From Allolobophora icterica (lineage: Eukaryota; Annelida; Clitellata; Crassiclitellata; Lumbricidae), in contig OY744605.1 of the NCBI GenBank assembly GCA_963556255.1, forward strand, positions 35,988,896 to 36,052,895: 64,000 nt of DNA. The letters run 5' to 3'. Below are positions 1-12,700 of this stretch, in pieces. The notes under the pieces are model-generated. The model was not told where the DNA came from. It searched no databases and saw nothing but the letters and a program-made list of their open reading frames with translations. A program made the position numbers and the translations under genes. Positions within the stretch are counted from its first letter, which is position 1, and each line of letters starts with the position of its first letter.

Positions 1-329
1 CATTCTGGACAGCACAAACAGCCATTTCCATGTCATCACTCCACAAAAATCTCTTGTTTGTTGGTTTCTCGGAGTTTCTCACTTGTGGCTTTTGCTTTGC
101 ATTTTTTTTGCTTCATGAATGCTGCCAGCTGCAATACTTTTCTTTGGATTCATCTTGTCTTCTTCTTTATGGCTTTGGTGATGCCCCAGCATGCAGTAGC
201 CACTCATCTATGGTGAGTCTCCACTTCTCCTTGTCATTCGTCTTGTACCTACAAAATATTAATAAAATTGTAAAACTTGTTATGAGTACAGGCGCCTAAA
301 TAGTAGGTAATGATACAAATATTAATTAC
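1..329. other. Unannotated AT-rich flank
   Basis: I see no gene, splice structure or repeat that I can support here. An 89-codon open frame starting at 30 has no recognisable domain. Confidence 0.5.
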
Positions 330-870
330 AAACATTGTATCAATTAGTGGCCGCCTTATACCTATTAGTGGCCGCCTTATACCTATTAGTGGCCGCCATA
401 TACCTATTAGTGGCCATGGCCACTGAATGGTAAGACTACGTGGCCATTAAATGGTACTACCAAGCCAATTCCATAGCAAAGGGGATAGAATTCATTCAAC
501 CTTCCCAAAAGTATTAAATGATGTGTTTATAGGCTTAAAAGTGATTTTTTTGTTAATACTGTATCTAGAAAATATGAATATACCTACCAGATTTTCTTCA
601 AAATCAGCCGGAATATGACAACTTTTCAGAAAAACTTCACATAATGTTCGCGATAACAGCACTGGAAGAACCACGCCCACTATAAACAACGTGATCACGT
701 GATAGCAACGGTGTTACAAAATTTAGTTGCCCGTTAAATTGTAAACACGATAAATATTTGTTTTAAGCAGTATTTTTCTCGCTAATATAGAATACTACTG
801 AGTAAAAAGTGGCCACTAATTGGTTAACGGCCACTAATTGGTAGTTTGTTACCAAACCTGACCTTTAATT
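330..870. repeat. Inverted-repeat element with internal 21-bp tandem units (MITE-like)
   Basis: The left end carries about four tandem 21-bp units, each containing ATTAGTGGCCGCC (about 338-421). The right end (about 808-845) carries the reverse complement twice, as GGCCACTAATTGG. The ends therefore face each other across about 450 bp, as in a non-autonomous DNA transposon with repeated ends. I find no clean target-site duplication and no transposase. The family is not identified. Confidence 0.5.
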
Positions 871-928
871 ACCCACCTCACCAATTTTCTTTGTATGAGC
901 GCCACTGTAACTTTGATTTCTACCACAA

Positions 929-1008
929 TGCCAGTCCCAAGTGTGGGCAAGGAGGAGGGCGACGATAATCATCTTTGTTATGACACAGTGTCGTTAAACA
1001 GCAACTAA
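929..1008 (+). repeat. Dispersed repeat, copy 1 (GCCAGTCCCAAG family)
   Basis: The block reads TGCCAGTCCCAAG, then GGAGGAGGGCGACG, then ATCATCTTTGTTATGACACA and a GTTAAACAGCAACT end. The same ordered blocks recur near 21030, 21136 and 22359, so this is a dispersed repeat, probably the end of a transposon. It lies just upstream of the proposed ZER1 promoter. Confidence 0.55.
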
Positions 1009-1029
1009 CCAACCATATCTACTACAGTC

Positions 1030-1221
1030 ACGCTACTAGATGGCAACACACGCGTATTTCCGTTAAAATGGCGTCATGAAGTGTTAACTCTACATGGAGA
1101 TAATGCGTTGCTTTAAGGTGTCTAATATTTACTATTTAATAACAATAAGATATTAAAGTTAAAGCTTCGATCGGGCACATATTTTGAGGTGCGAGTGGAC
1201 TTATTTTATTTTCTGCTTACG
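1030..1221 (+). promoter_or_regulatory. Candidate ZER1 promoter and non-coding exon 1
   Basis: A YY1-type motif AAAATGGCG lies at 1065-1073, a position typical of animal transcription starts. A good 5' splice site (TACG then GTAAGG) follows with the exon ending at 1221. A matching acceptor, TTGGTTTTAG ending at 2563, lies 7 bases before the proposed start codon of ZER1. Together these suggest a 5' UTR exon of about 150 bases and an intron of 1222-2563. This is inference; no transcript evidence is available. Confidence 0.4.
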
Positions 1222-2563
1222 GTAAGGTTTTAAAATACAGTTCTATAACATGAGTTTTGTTGATAATAGTTACACAAACTCGTGCTTGGACCAAGCGGTT
1301 CAGATTTACTGCGCAACTTTCGTTAATCTTTGCACGAAACTATGCGGTAATTTATTATCTTTAAGCTTACTTTCGTTTGAAGAAGCATGGTTAAGAGTTA
1401 TTTTTCAACGCTTCCACTGGGCTGACAGTTTGTATAGGACAAATGCGCAATTTAATTTTGTTTGAGGAAAAGACACTGACATGAATGTAGTGTAATCTTT
1501 GAGCAGATTCACGTTCGGATTCCGTGTTACTTTTAATCGTCTGCATTGAAAATTAGCGTTTTTGGGCATCTTATGAAACCATAAGATACTTCATATACAC
1601 GCTTCTTCAGATATGTGGAAAGCAAAGTGCGACTTGAGCCAAATTGTCTTTTCATTTTGTGTCTTGCATACATCCATGTGTTCTTCACATTTTGTGTGTG
1701 TAGGCCTAACTCAGCGGGGTCACCTCGAATCCCCGAATCCCGATTCATCGAAAGTAATTAAACTGCGAAATACGCTGATTACCTGAAAGCAGTTTTCTAT
1801 GAACTTGGACTGGCATTGTGGCAGATACACTGAAAACTAGTGCGGACCTGAATTCCCAAAAGTGAATATTATGCAAAATAAACCGAAGCCCTGAAATCGG
1901 TTTTCCACCAAGCGTTTGGTACCTTGAAACTAATGTGGAACCGAAACGTGAATAACCAAAAGTGAATAGAATGCAGAGTAGATATATAGTAGGCATGTAT
2001 ACATGGTGGTATTTAAGGGAGGGGGTTTATGGGTTCAAAACCCGTGAAATAACTTGCAAAATACAAAAGCTCTTAACTTTTCAAAACTGACCCTGTACAC
2101 TGCGACCATTTTCAATGGAAACCCCACGAAATTGGAGAAAAAACGAAATTGTTTCGTGGCTACGCCTCTACCTCTAGATCATACTTGTTTTAAAGCAATT
2201 AATTCCTTTCTCATTACCCAAAGACCTACTATACACAGAAGTGGAAGGTCGTTGTGTAACGTTGTGTGACTAGTTTTTAGTCGATAATCGGTGATCAGGA
2301 AATTTTATCACGTACATAACATAACAAATGTATTAAGTTAATTATATTTATGCAGGAAAATCGCCGAATAATTATGTTTGCGAGATAAAAATTGCCTTTG
2401 GAGATTTGAAACATTATATTTAATATCAGGCCACAATTTAAGCTGTGTCAGGCTGACCAGTTTAATCACTGGTGCTATATCAATTTAATTCTACTAGAGC
2501 CAGGTTGTTGTGTCTGCTTTGTGATCAAGTTAAATTAAAATCTGTTTGGTTATTTGGTTTTAG
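1222..2563 (+). other. Probable ZER1 5'-UTR intron
   Basis: No coding sequence is supported. Two imperfect copies of a stretch of about 45 bp lie at about 1835-1880 and 1926-1975; both contain AAAAGTGAATA. A small hairpin, GGGTTCAAAACCC, is at about 2030. The rest is unremarkable AT-rich DNA. Confidence 0.4.
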
Positions 2564-2570
2564 CATCACA

Positions 2571-3289
2571 ATGAGTCGAATTCACTGGCCAGACAATAGT
2601 CCGGATTCACTGTATAACATTTGCCTCGAGTACTGTGTGGAACACGTAGGCAAAGCAATTTCTGATAACTTCCGGAAAGATGGGCTAAACACAGGTCTAA
2701 TGCTATCGCATATAGTCAACCAGCAGCTGTTTCTCGCATGTGTCAAAGCTGGAGCTGTAACAACTAAAAAGGTTCTCAACATATTTCAAGGCCAGAATCA
2801 AACGAAACTCAAACGACTGAATCTAAGCACTGTTGCAGATCTTACAGACGAAGATGTCGATAGTCTGTTACTGTCCCACTGTCCCACTGAACTGCACTTG
2901 TCTTCTGTACACCTGACCCCTCAGTCGCTACAAGTTATCAACAGACACAGCAAAAGTCTCACTTCACTTCATGTTACGAATGCAACGCCATTTCTGCTTG
3001 GCAGCAAAGGCTGTGCTGCATCTGCAAACTCATGTCAGCGTCTACAGTGCTCGGATTTGAGGTTTCTCACTTTGAACAGACTGATGCCCGAGTCAACAAA
3101 ACTGCTCGATGTTTCGCTGTCTAACATGTCACAGCTGACGTTGCTCGATCTTTCCAATTCGGACATTGATGTAAGTGAAATGGAGTGTCTACGACTCCTG
3201 CCCTGTCTTCAGGTACTAAACCTGCACAGCGTGGTGCTTCGAGATCTAGCATCAGCCTTTAAAACCATTGCAGAAGCCAGATCACTGAG
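2571..3289 (+). CDS. ZER1: ZER1 coding exon 1 (residues 1-240)
   Basis: Starts at ATG in the context ATCACAATGAG. It encodes the N-terminal helical segment (SLYNICLEYCVEHV) and most leucine-rich repeats, with LxxLxLSN-type periodicity near residues 180-240. The donor is CTGAG then GTAAGC; the last codon is split after two bases. Confidence 0.9.
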
Positions 3290-6200
3290 GTAAGCATATG
3301 TGAAACTTTTTTGCAAGCATTAAATGGATGGCAGATGTCATTTCCATGTAGGTGTAGGTCTGATTTGTTGTCCTTAGTAATAACATCTGTAGTCCTGAAG
3401 TTAAAATGTCCAGAGGTAAACTGTGGTGTTGAAAACTGAAAGGCATTAGAAATCTTTCTATGTGAATCAGACTCGTTTTCCTCATCAGATTGGAAAGAAA
3501 TGAAGGCTTTGTGCTATTCTTGAATCAGTTCTAACTTCTCAGGGCACAGGAAAGTATAAAGCAATTTTCTGCAGGGCTTTTAAGTAAGTTTTTCAGATTT
3601 AGCTTTAATGGTTTTCAGATTGAACTGATAAGACAGCAAGTGAATTTAGGAGATTTATCCTGTCATGCCCATTGCTTGCCTAATCAGGTAGTGTAGATGT
3701 GATGCTACAAACAGCTTTCATCTTATTAGTGAACTGTTTGGTGTTGAGCTTTTTAATTTGATAAATTTTGGTATTGAACACCGACAAAGCATCCCATGCA
3801 ATACTTACTGTAATAGATGAATGAAGTTTTGGTGACTTTTGTTATAGAGTTTTGGATCTGGGACAGAGTCGCCAAGAGGAGCCTGTGATGTACGAGGGAG
3901 ATGTACATGGTAACATGAGATATCTCATCAGCAATCTTCCTCTACTCACTCGACTAGAGATCGCTGGTACCAATTTAGCTGGTCGTCTGGAAGATATTCC
4001 AGTTTCACATCGCCCTGACAAATGCAGAAGCACAACAGAGGAGGAAAAGAATAAGTAATTGTTTCCAAAAGATGATATTTTGTTTAGAACTTTGTTAATC
4101 ATGCATATCAAATTATTTTGTTAATTTTTTATAAACATGCATGTGATAAACGTTCTTAAAAGCTTTAGGACAAGGGTGTTAATGGGATTTCTGTGGAAGA
4201 ACAGTGAAAGAGAGTGTAAGCTTCTAAATAATTCTAAAGAATTCTTTTGGTGTCAGTGTCATAATGCATGAGACATCCTCCATCAATGGTTGCCTCAAAG
4301 TGAACCAAACAAATATTATACTGTCGAGTTAATAAGAGATGAAAAGTTGGGCTGCCATGTACTTTTTTGGTATGGCACACAGTATCAGTTTATCCTTGCA
4401 TGTAGGCTCTTGATACACGAGTAATATGCTGACCGAGTTTTGTGTGTCCATGGGATAAAACATTGCTAAACATGTTAAAATTATGAACTGCAACATTTGG
4501 TGTTCATGAACATGTTGCTAAAACTGTGAACTCTGATCAGGAACGTTGCCATGTAGAAAGTGTTAAAACAGTTGAGAAATTAGTTAAAATAGTGAATTTT
4601 GTGTTTGGGAAGTGTAATTGTGCCATATAACAGTGATAAAAATGTGGATAAAGTTGTATTAAATATTGTCTCGGTCTATTTATGCAGCTCTGTCTTTTAT
4701 GTTGTTGCAGTAAAAAACAGTTTGCAATACCTGGTCTTGAGGGACGTTGCATGGAGTACTTGGGTCTCCTGAACTGTGCACACAATGCTTGTGAAAGGGA
4801 AAATCTGCCAGCAAAACAGGTTTATTTTGCAACTGACTAATTAATCAATTAGTGAACTGAGTAGTTTAGTTATTCAGAGGGACATTAATGCTATAATATA
4901 TTAAAAATGTATTTAGAATAGTATAACTGTGTTTTAACTATTTGCATGCCAGATATTTGTAGCCCTTGTTCTGACCTCAGCCACTTGTTTTGGGGGGTTT
5001 TGGTCCATTTCACCTTATCTTACCATGCTACCTCACAGACAACATCAGGCCACTATCGGATGACCCTAATAGGTCGCAGCTGTGATCAACAAAGTCTGCT
5101 GATGTCTTCGTGTCAGCAAAAAAGCTCAAATGGGCGATAGGGCCTTTCAGGTTGCTGGCCCGTGTGCTTGGAACAGTCTTCCTGCTTATATTCAGGAAGC
5201 TAAAAGCATTTATATTTTTAAAAAAAACAGTTAAAACTACTTGCTAGGTTACTCCAAGCATTAGCATTTCCGCTGACTGTAAAGTGTGTGTGTCTGTGAT
5301 TGTGTAAAGCATCCTGGAAGTAGCTTGCTACCAACGATGCTATATAAATTGTTGTAATTACAAATTACAATTACTTTCATTATGATATGAAAAGTTCTGT
5401 AAATCATGAACATGAATGACATTAAAAAAGTTTTGATCCTGCTACCTATATTATATTTTTATATATGCGTGAAATTCATAAAAACAACTCTTTGTCCAAC
5501 TTCGAATTACCAAAATTCATATGTTAAATTTCATTTTTGTTTGCTATTGTGGTCGTAAAACACGATCGTAAACAAAAAGATGGCTGAATTTCAAGTTTTA
5601 TAGTGTAGTATATCCACAACTATCTAACTGTGTATAAATATCCAATGGGAAATTGTAGCTTATGTATTGCCTAAGCAATGGTTAGCTTATGTACATAGGC
5701 TGATTGCTGGTTTTCTAACTTTCAACACACTCTTTGTGGCAATTTTGCACCTTTGGCACTTGTGGACAGTTTTCTGATGTCACAGTTTGCACCTGTGGCA
5801 AGCTAAAGGTTAACTGTTGATGCCAACCTTTTTTTTCTGTAACAGTTGCATTTGCTGGTTTTGTACAATATTTCCTGTTAACGATAGTCTGCGAAAGCAG
5901 TGCAGTTGCAGTGTCATTGATTAAGCTATTGTTGCTTTAATGGATTTGTTGTCTGCAATGCTGCAAATTACTATGATTGTTTGGTTTTGCAGGTGACAGG
6001 AGATGTTAACGAAGATCAGATTCTTCTGGCAGTTCAGTCTTACGTTGAAAGGCAGGAACTGCTTCTGATGTCACTCAACCATCTCTTCCATCTGTTCAAG
6101 TACTCTGACTGCAACAATCACAAGCGAGCCCTTGAGGTCTGTATCCAAAACATTTGCAATCACTGCTTTTAGTAATGCCAGGTACCTTTTCTGTAGTAGT

Positions 6201-6654
6201 TGTTGTTTTGAAGCTTGTTAAGGCTTTTACTGTTAATTTTCAATGCAAGTGCAAATACCTGAATTTGCAGGGGCCATTTAGATCATGAATATGAGCTTGG
6301 CAGATTGAAGTAAATGGGTTGTGTCTTTGGAACCAAAATATTCTTAAATGCAGAAAATATGGTGATTGATGATGATGTTGAAGAAGAGGGCGATGATAAT
6401 GATGCTGTTGCTGAAAGGCCAAAGGTGAAAGTTTTTCCTTGGGTTTGAAGTATCTGCAGGCATATATGCAAACACAACATGCGTACACACATACGTCACT
6501 GTGCTTGCTTGCGTCTTATCCACTGTGTCCAGCTTTCACCCATCTGGTAATGGTGATGAGGACAAAGATGATGGTCATACTGATGATGCTAGCAATCCTA
6601 ATGAGGATGATATATAAATATATATATTATTTGAGGTCTGTGTATTATTTGAGG

Positions 6655-6704
<50 letters not shown>

Positions 6705-9700
6705 GTGTATATATATATATGTATATATATATATTTATTTATTTATATATTTATTCCAGGTCAGAATTGTGCTATCTTATTCAGTGGTAACTAGTTAATG
6801 CTTATTGGCAGATCATCTGTACTGATGACGAATATTTATTTATTTCATTAATTTCTTTTATCTAGGCAGCAGTTGTATGCCTAGCTGAGTCATACACTGA
6901 TTATATTCTTGACATTGTCTTGCATTAAACTATCTTGAGCTGAACATGGTGAGCCATACCTTGGACCTTTTGGAACTGTAGGCCTGACGCACGGGAATGG
7001 GTCAGTAATGCCACTTCAAGTTTAAGAAAAATCTCTTAATCTGAAACATGTACAGTACCTTTAATATCTGCTGGGTTGACTTCTTTTTGATGTCCTTTGT
7101 TGGATTTATTTGTGTAGGGTATTTTGGCTGCTATGAAGACATATAAAGATGAAAAGACGATACAGATATCTGGGAGGTACAGGTTCCTTCAGTTTAAAGC
7201 ATGTCATTTCGACTCAAATCTGTTTAATGTAATATGACTTCTGTAGCTCCATTAGAATGCACGAAGCATCAGTCGATGGTGACTAAATCTGGTATTTATG
7301 TAGCCGTAGAATCTTACTTAACTGTTTTTAGCAGCATGGGAATTTATTAAAAGTAGAAGTTAAAGGATCCGATATCTCAGATCATTAAGAAGGGATTACT
7401 CTGCATTATACTGACAAGATATGGTGCCTGATGAATCCTAAAACTTTTATACCTGAGCTAATAATGAGTCATTATTATTTCATTTAGTTTTATCTGTCAC
7501 TAAAAGATTCTTGCCTATTCCTTTTCAGTGCGACTTTGTTTTATATTGTGAAAGGAGATTGCAAACACTTCTTCACAACTAAGATAAAGAAGTATGTTGT
7601 ATTTTCATGTTATATTTTTTGCTGTTATTTAGTAAGGCTTAGGGAAACTAATCGCTAATGGGGTCACAGTGAGCATCTTACACATAAATAGCTGATTTGC
7701 CATTGGTTTTTAATGTTCTCGGCTGTATTCTGTAATTTATGATCTAATTTGTGTCCTCTCTGGTGTCCCTGGCAACCAGACTTGAATCTTCACTTGGTGT
7801 CACTGGACAAACCCTCTGACTCAACACAGCGCTTGTGAATAAGCTGGTGTCCAGTGAGTAGCACTTTAGAAAGTTGGAGTTTATGATTACGATTACACTC
7901 AATGTTAAACATGCAAGAAATGTGGTTTTAAATGTTGTTTTCAAATAGTTCAATTTTCATTTTCCGTGTGTTATTTTGCAGTGGTTTGAAGTAGTTCTAC
8001 TGTGTTACAACACTTCAGTAACATTTTCTCTTTTACTTTTAGTTAGTGCTGCCAAACAGGATTTCTTGTACTTTTGCTTGTAGTGAATTACATTTATTTT
8101 AGCACGCCTCATCATTCAGATAATTCAGAAATAACATGGTCAAGGGCATAAATCCTATATTTAATTTCTTCTCTTTGCTGTGCAGGGTGACCTGATTATT
8201 CCCTGCACCAGAACATCCATAGTACAGCACAGAAGCTTCGCTGTGGACGGTCCAACTTTCTGGAATAGGTTACCTAGCATCTTACGACACAAGCTTTCTC
8301 GGTCTTTCTTTACCTCTATTCCGTAAGCGCTTGAAAACTATTTTGTTGGATCATGGTGTTCCATCGTTAGATCAAGAGCGCCTCTGATGAGTTTTCTTGA
8401 AGCGGTGCTATATAGATAATTATGTCATTACATTACATTACATTAATTCAGTTTTAGAACATGGCCTGATTACACCACAACCTTATTTTAATGTAGCACT
8501 TGGCATATCTTCCAAAGTAAACACTAAACAGTTATAGTATAGTCAATGTAATGTTTTGTTGCATTAAGGGAACTGGTTAAAGTCCTTTTGGATGCAATGG
8601 AGACACACGTGAATGAAACAACGGTATGTCTTCTTCGGATATTTCTAATACCTTGCAAGTTTGACAGAATGATATAACTTTGAATTAGACTTAGTGCAAA
8701 ACATCTTTATTGATCTACTATGCGTTTGTGTTCGGGGGACGCGGTGGTATAGCGTATACCCCGTGATCGATCAAGTCAGTCGATCAAGTTGGTCGAGTCG
8801 GTCGAAAAATCTTCGACTCGATCAACTTGCAAGTCGAGTCGATCAAATGTTGTGACAAGTCGAGTCGATCATTGTTTTCTCGACTTGACTCGACTCTGAA
8901 ATATTTTGCTTACTATTTTTGGCGGCTACGCCATCCAATGCCCAAACTCATCTTTGTACAGGATAATTTTCTTTTGCTCAGCAACTAACTGTGCATATTG
9001 TGAGCGATGCACGTAACTGCAGAACTTCTAACAGTTGACAGAATTTATAATAGACGTACATTAGCTGGAAACTAAACTCAGGTTTAAAAACAATAAACAA
9101 AAGCAACCGCATTTTTAAATACGATGATTGTTACCTTGCCGATGATTGTTACCTTGCAGTTCCCGCATCAAGCATCACTACCACTGAGATGGAATTAGAA
9201 CACAGTACTGCCTTGACACACAGCTGTAACCTAAGCATTAATATGAGCAAGTCCAGTGAAATAGGCCTAAAATTCAAAATTCACGCACCCTCGGTGGTCC
9301 ATTGGTACCCTGTCGCCCCCCCCCCACCCCGTATTCCATTCTAGATGGTATCGTTAGGGTGCACACTCTTAATATTCTGGGTGTCGAGCTTAATCAGAAA
9401 TGTGGGTTCTCTATACACATCAAACACATTCTCATTAAGGCAAGGTAGTCCTACGCTCTCCGGGTTTTGAGATCACATGGGCTTTCTGGGGACTGCGGTA
9501 CTGTAATAATTTTGGCCAAGAGAGTATACAGTCCAAGTCGATCGTTTATTTGCCAAGTCGATCGAGTCGATCAGAGGTCGACTAGTCAACAAAGTTGATC
9601 GAGTCAATTGTCGGCTGAGCCAAGTCGATCGTAGCAGTTCGACTCGATCGATCACGGGGTATACTATAGGGGTATGTTCTGTGCCTTGTAATTGGAGGGT

Positions 9701-12700
9701 CGCAGGTTTGAATCTACCTCGAGCCACTGCGTAATGAGCCAGTGCCTTCTGTTGTATGGTTGTGTGCTCTTCTGAACTTTGGAAGGAGGATAATATCAAA
9801 TACATTTGTATTGTGTTATTGTGTGTGTGTGTGTGTGCGTGCGTGTGTGCGAGCTGAAGGCTGAGTAAACCTTATGGAGGGCTACGGGATTTGATCTTGG
9901 TACCTTCTGCACTTCACGCCAGTGTGTTATCCATTACTCTATGGGCCCCCCATGTACATGGTACACATTTACATACATGTGAACACTGAGCTTCTGGAAG
10001 TACTTTTGGGCTGCATTGAGCATTTGCCTAGTCCTGACCCAGGAGGAGGATATCTATTATTACAGTGGTCTGAAAGTAGTGGGCAAAAACTTTTTTTCTT
10101 TTTAGATTGCTTTAGAAGGCAAAAAATTGGAAATAAATAAGGTGCTTGGTCTTGATTGTTGTTTTATTATTTCATATCTGCTTTGTTATGTTGTAGATGC
10201 TTCGTAATGGCTGTCTGACCCTGTGTCACTTCAAGATCCCTCAGGATGTTGTAAGGAAGTGTATTAAATATATATACTATATTAAATATTATTACTAAAA
10301 CACTGTACATAGTATTAAATACATTCCACTGATGATCATCCATCCAAGTGCTAATTGGGTTGTGATGCTGCTTTACTTCGTTATGCTTGTCAGAACCTTT
10401 GCCAAGACATGATGCTGCCACTAACGGTGTTGATGCTGTGGATGTAAAATTGCATTAGAAGAAAGTACCTGGAACAGGTCTGAGCAGACACCTTGAGAGT
10501 TATGCCATCAGTGTGGTTAAAAGCTCTTATGATATCTCGATGATTCTCCAGAGAGACTGATCAAAATGCTATATACTAGCAGCTGATCTGTTATGCGACC
10601 AATGTCTTTGCAAGGCAAGCATGTCAAGTTTGAAGGATTTAAACTTAAGTAATTTCTTGTGATTTTGAATTTATATGGACAAATTTTCCAATTTCAGGTA
10701 CTAACATTTCCATCTTTCCAGATACAAACATATGTATGAAGAAAATTTTGTGGTACAGAGTAAAGCAGGGAGGCGACCTGACCGACGACTCTGATGAGCG
10801 TAGACTCGGATCCGACCTGGGCTGGTGAACCAAAGTCCTCCGTGCCCACCTTCTCGTGGTGCGGACCGTTAGTACCCTTCCTAGGAAGTACTCTTCCTAG
10901 GAGGGGGAACGAACGGGCACGGCAGGCAAAACCAGGGGAAGGCAATGGCAAACCACCCCTGTTAATCATGCCAAGAAAATCGTCATGCCACACACCAAAC
11001 CACGCCGATGGTCGCGGATGGAGGGACTCCCAGGCCGGAGCGCTGAGGTGGGACTCCCAGGCCAAAGCGCGACTCAAGGGCTACTGGGAGAAGTAGCAAG
11101 ACGGCAACGGAGACTGTGTGGCATGACGATCGCTAGGGCTCCTAGAGCCGACGGCACAAAGAGTCAAAGAGTATAGTAGTAATGGGACGCGGTGGCATAG
11201 CGGTATGTTCTGTGCCTTGTAGCCGGAAGGTCGCAGGTTCTAATCCACCTGAAGCCACTGGGGGGTGTAGCGACCTTGGACAAGTTGCTCAGCCATAATT
11301 GTCTGTGAGGAAGGCAACAGGAACCACCACTCGTCCCATCCCCGGGTGGCCTAAAGCCAATTGAACCTGCCTTCAGGAAGAGAACTCATCATCATCATCA
11401 TCATGTACAATTATTACTCATGTTTTTGATTATGTTTATAATCTTGGCACTGATCATGATTGCAGATGCATAGCTATGAACGTCTCGTTTCCCTTCTGCT
11501 TCGCATCGTGTTTCTGCCGGTCCAGATGCAGGAGAACTTTGTCCAGCGTATCAGCATCTATCTTCTAAACTCCCTTGCTTGCCAAGTTGATCACGCAGAA
11601 AAGGAACTCGTTGGAAAACTTGGGGCTTTCAAAGTAGGTCATTGTCTGCTGTTGCTTCCCAGTTCCTCACTGAAGATCAGGAATATCATAAAATAGTGAA
11701 TATAATGTGCAGTATTTTTGTGCAAATTTTTCCCCAAAGTTGGCCATTATGCATAATGAGTAATTTTTAGTTTTGTGTGTGCTAGAAGATGACAAACAAA
11801 ATGCTACAGTACTTGGATTAATGTGAAATGAAATAGCAGAGAATCCAAGATGATTGAATTCACAAAAATTACAGTGAATGTAAAATTTGCAGACAACTTG
11901 CTGTATAAATTTGTTTTTATCCATTATCACTTTGTTTTGAGAAATTCCAGCAAATACTGCATGTTTTACAAAGTGTTAACGAATGACAACATATGGGGCT
12001 GAACGATGGAATTGACCACAGCCTTGTAATATTAGACTTGTAGAAATGTTAGTACGTAAAATATTTCAAACAAGAACATTAGTGAGCTTAATTTGGAGAA
12101 ATATGACATTCTTCTTCTCTTCAAGGGCCTCAGTTGTGCTTTAATAGTTGCTAAGCCTTCCTGCTTGTTTGAGCAGTATTTTGTACAGTTTAATCCACAA
12201 CTTCTTCAAGTTATTGGGTATACAGAAATGTTGCTATTTGTCCGTTTTGCTCTGAATGATTCAGTGGTAGGTCTTCAGAAGTATCATAGTTATCAATCAC
12301 CAAGCAGTCAAGCAATCAGTCAGTCAAATAATAAGCCAATGAATGAATCAATCCATTAATCAATCAGTCAGTCAATCAATCAGTGTTTGGTCCCCATTGG
12401 TGCATCATCATCTACAGTTTATCCCTCAATGTCTTTAGGTAATAGAATCATTGCCAGTTGTCTCTAACTTGCCTTTATCCAATTCATTGCTAGGCTTACA
12501 TGCTCACTATGGAATCAATGACAGGTCGTCGTTAGAGTATTCTTAAAGACTGGTGAAGAAATGCAACTGTGTACTGGTATATGACTTCAGTACTGTTTTA
12601 CTTTCAGACAATGCTGTCTCTTATCAAGGACAAATTGGATCGAAATGTTTGTGATGAAGTTATGGAAGTGGCCTGGAGTATGATGTGGAATGTAACAGGT

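Noticed and set aside
2472..2570. Upstream in-frame ATG as the ZER1 start
   Set aside because: A good acceptor (TTGGTTTTAG) lies between it and ATG 2571, and vertebrate ZER1 starts close to the MSRIHWP-type position.
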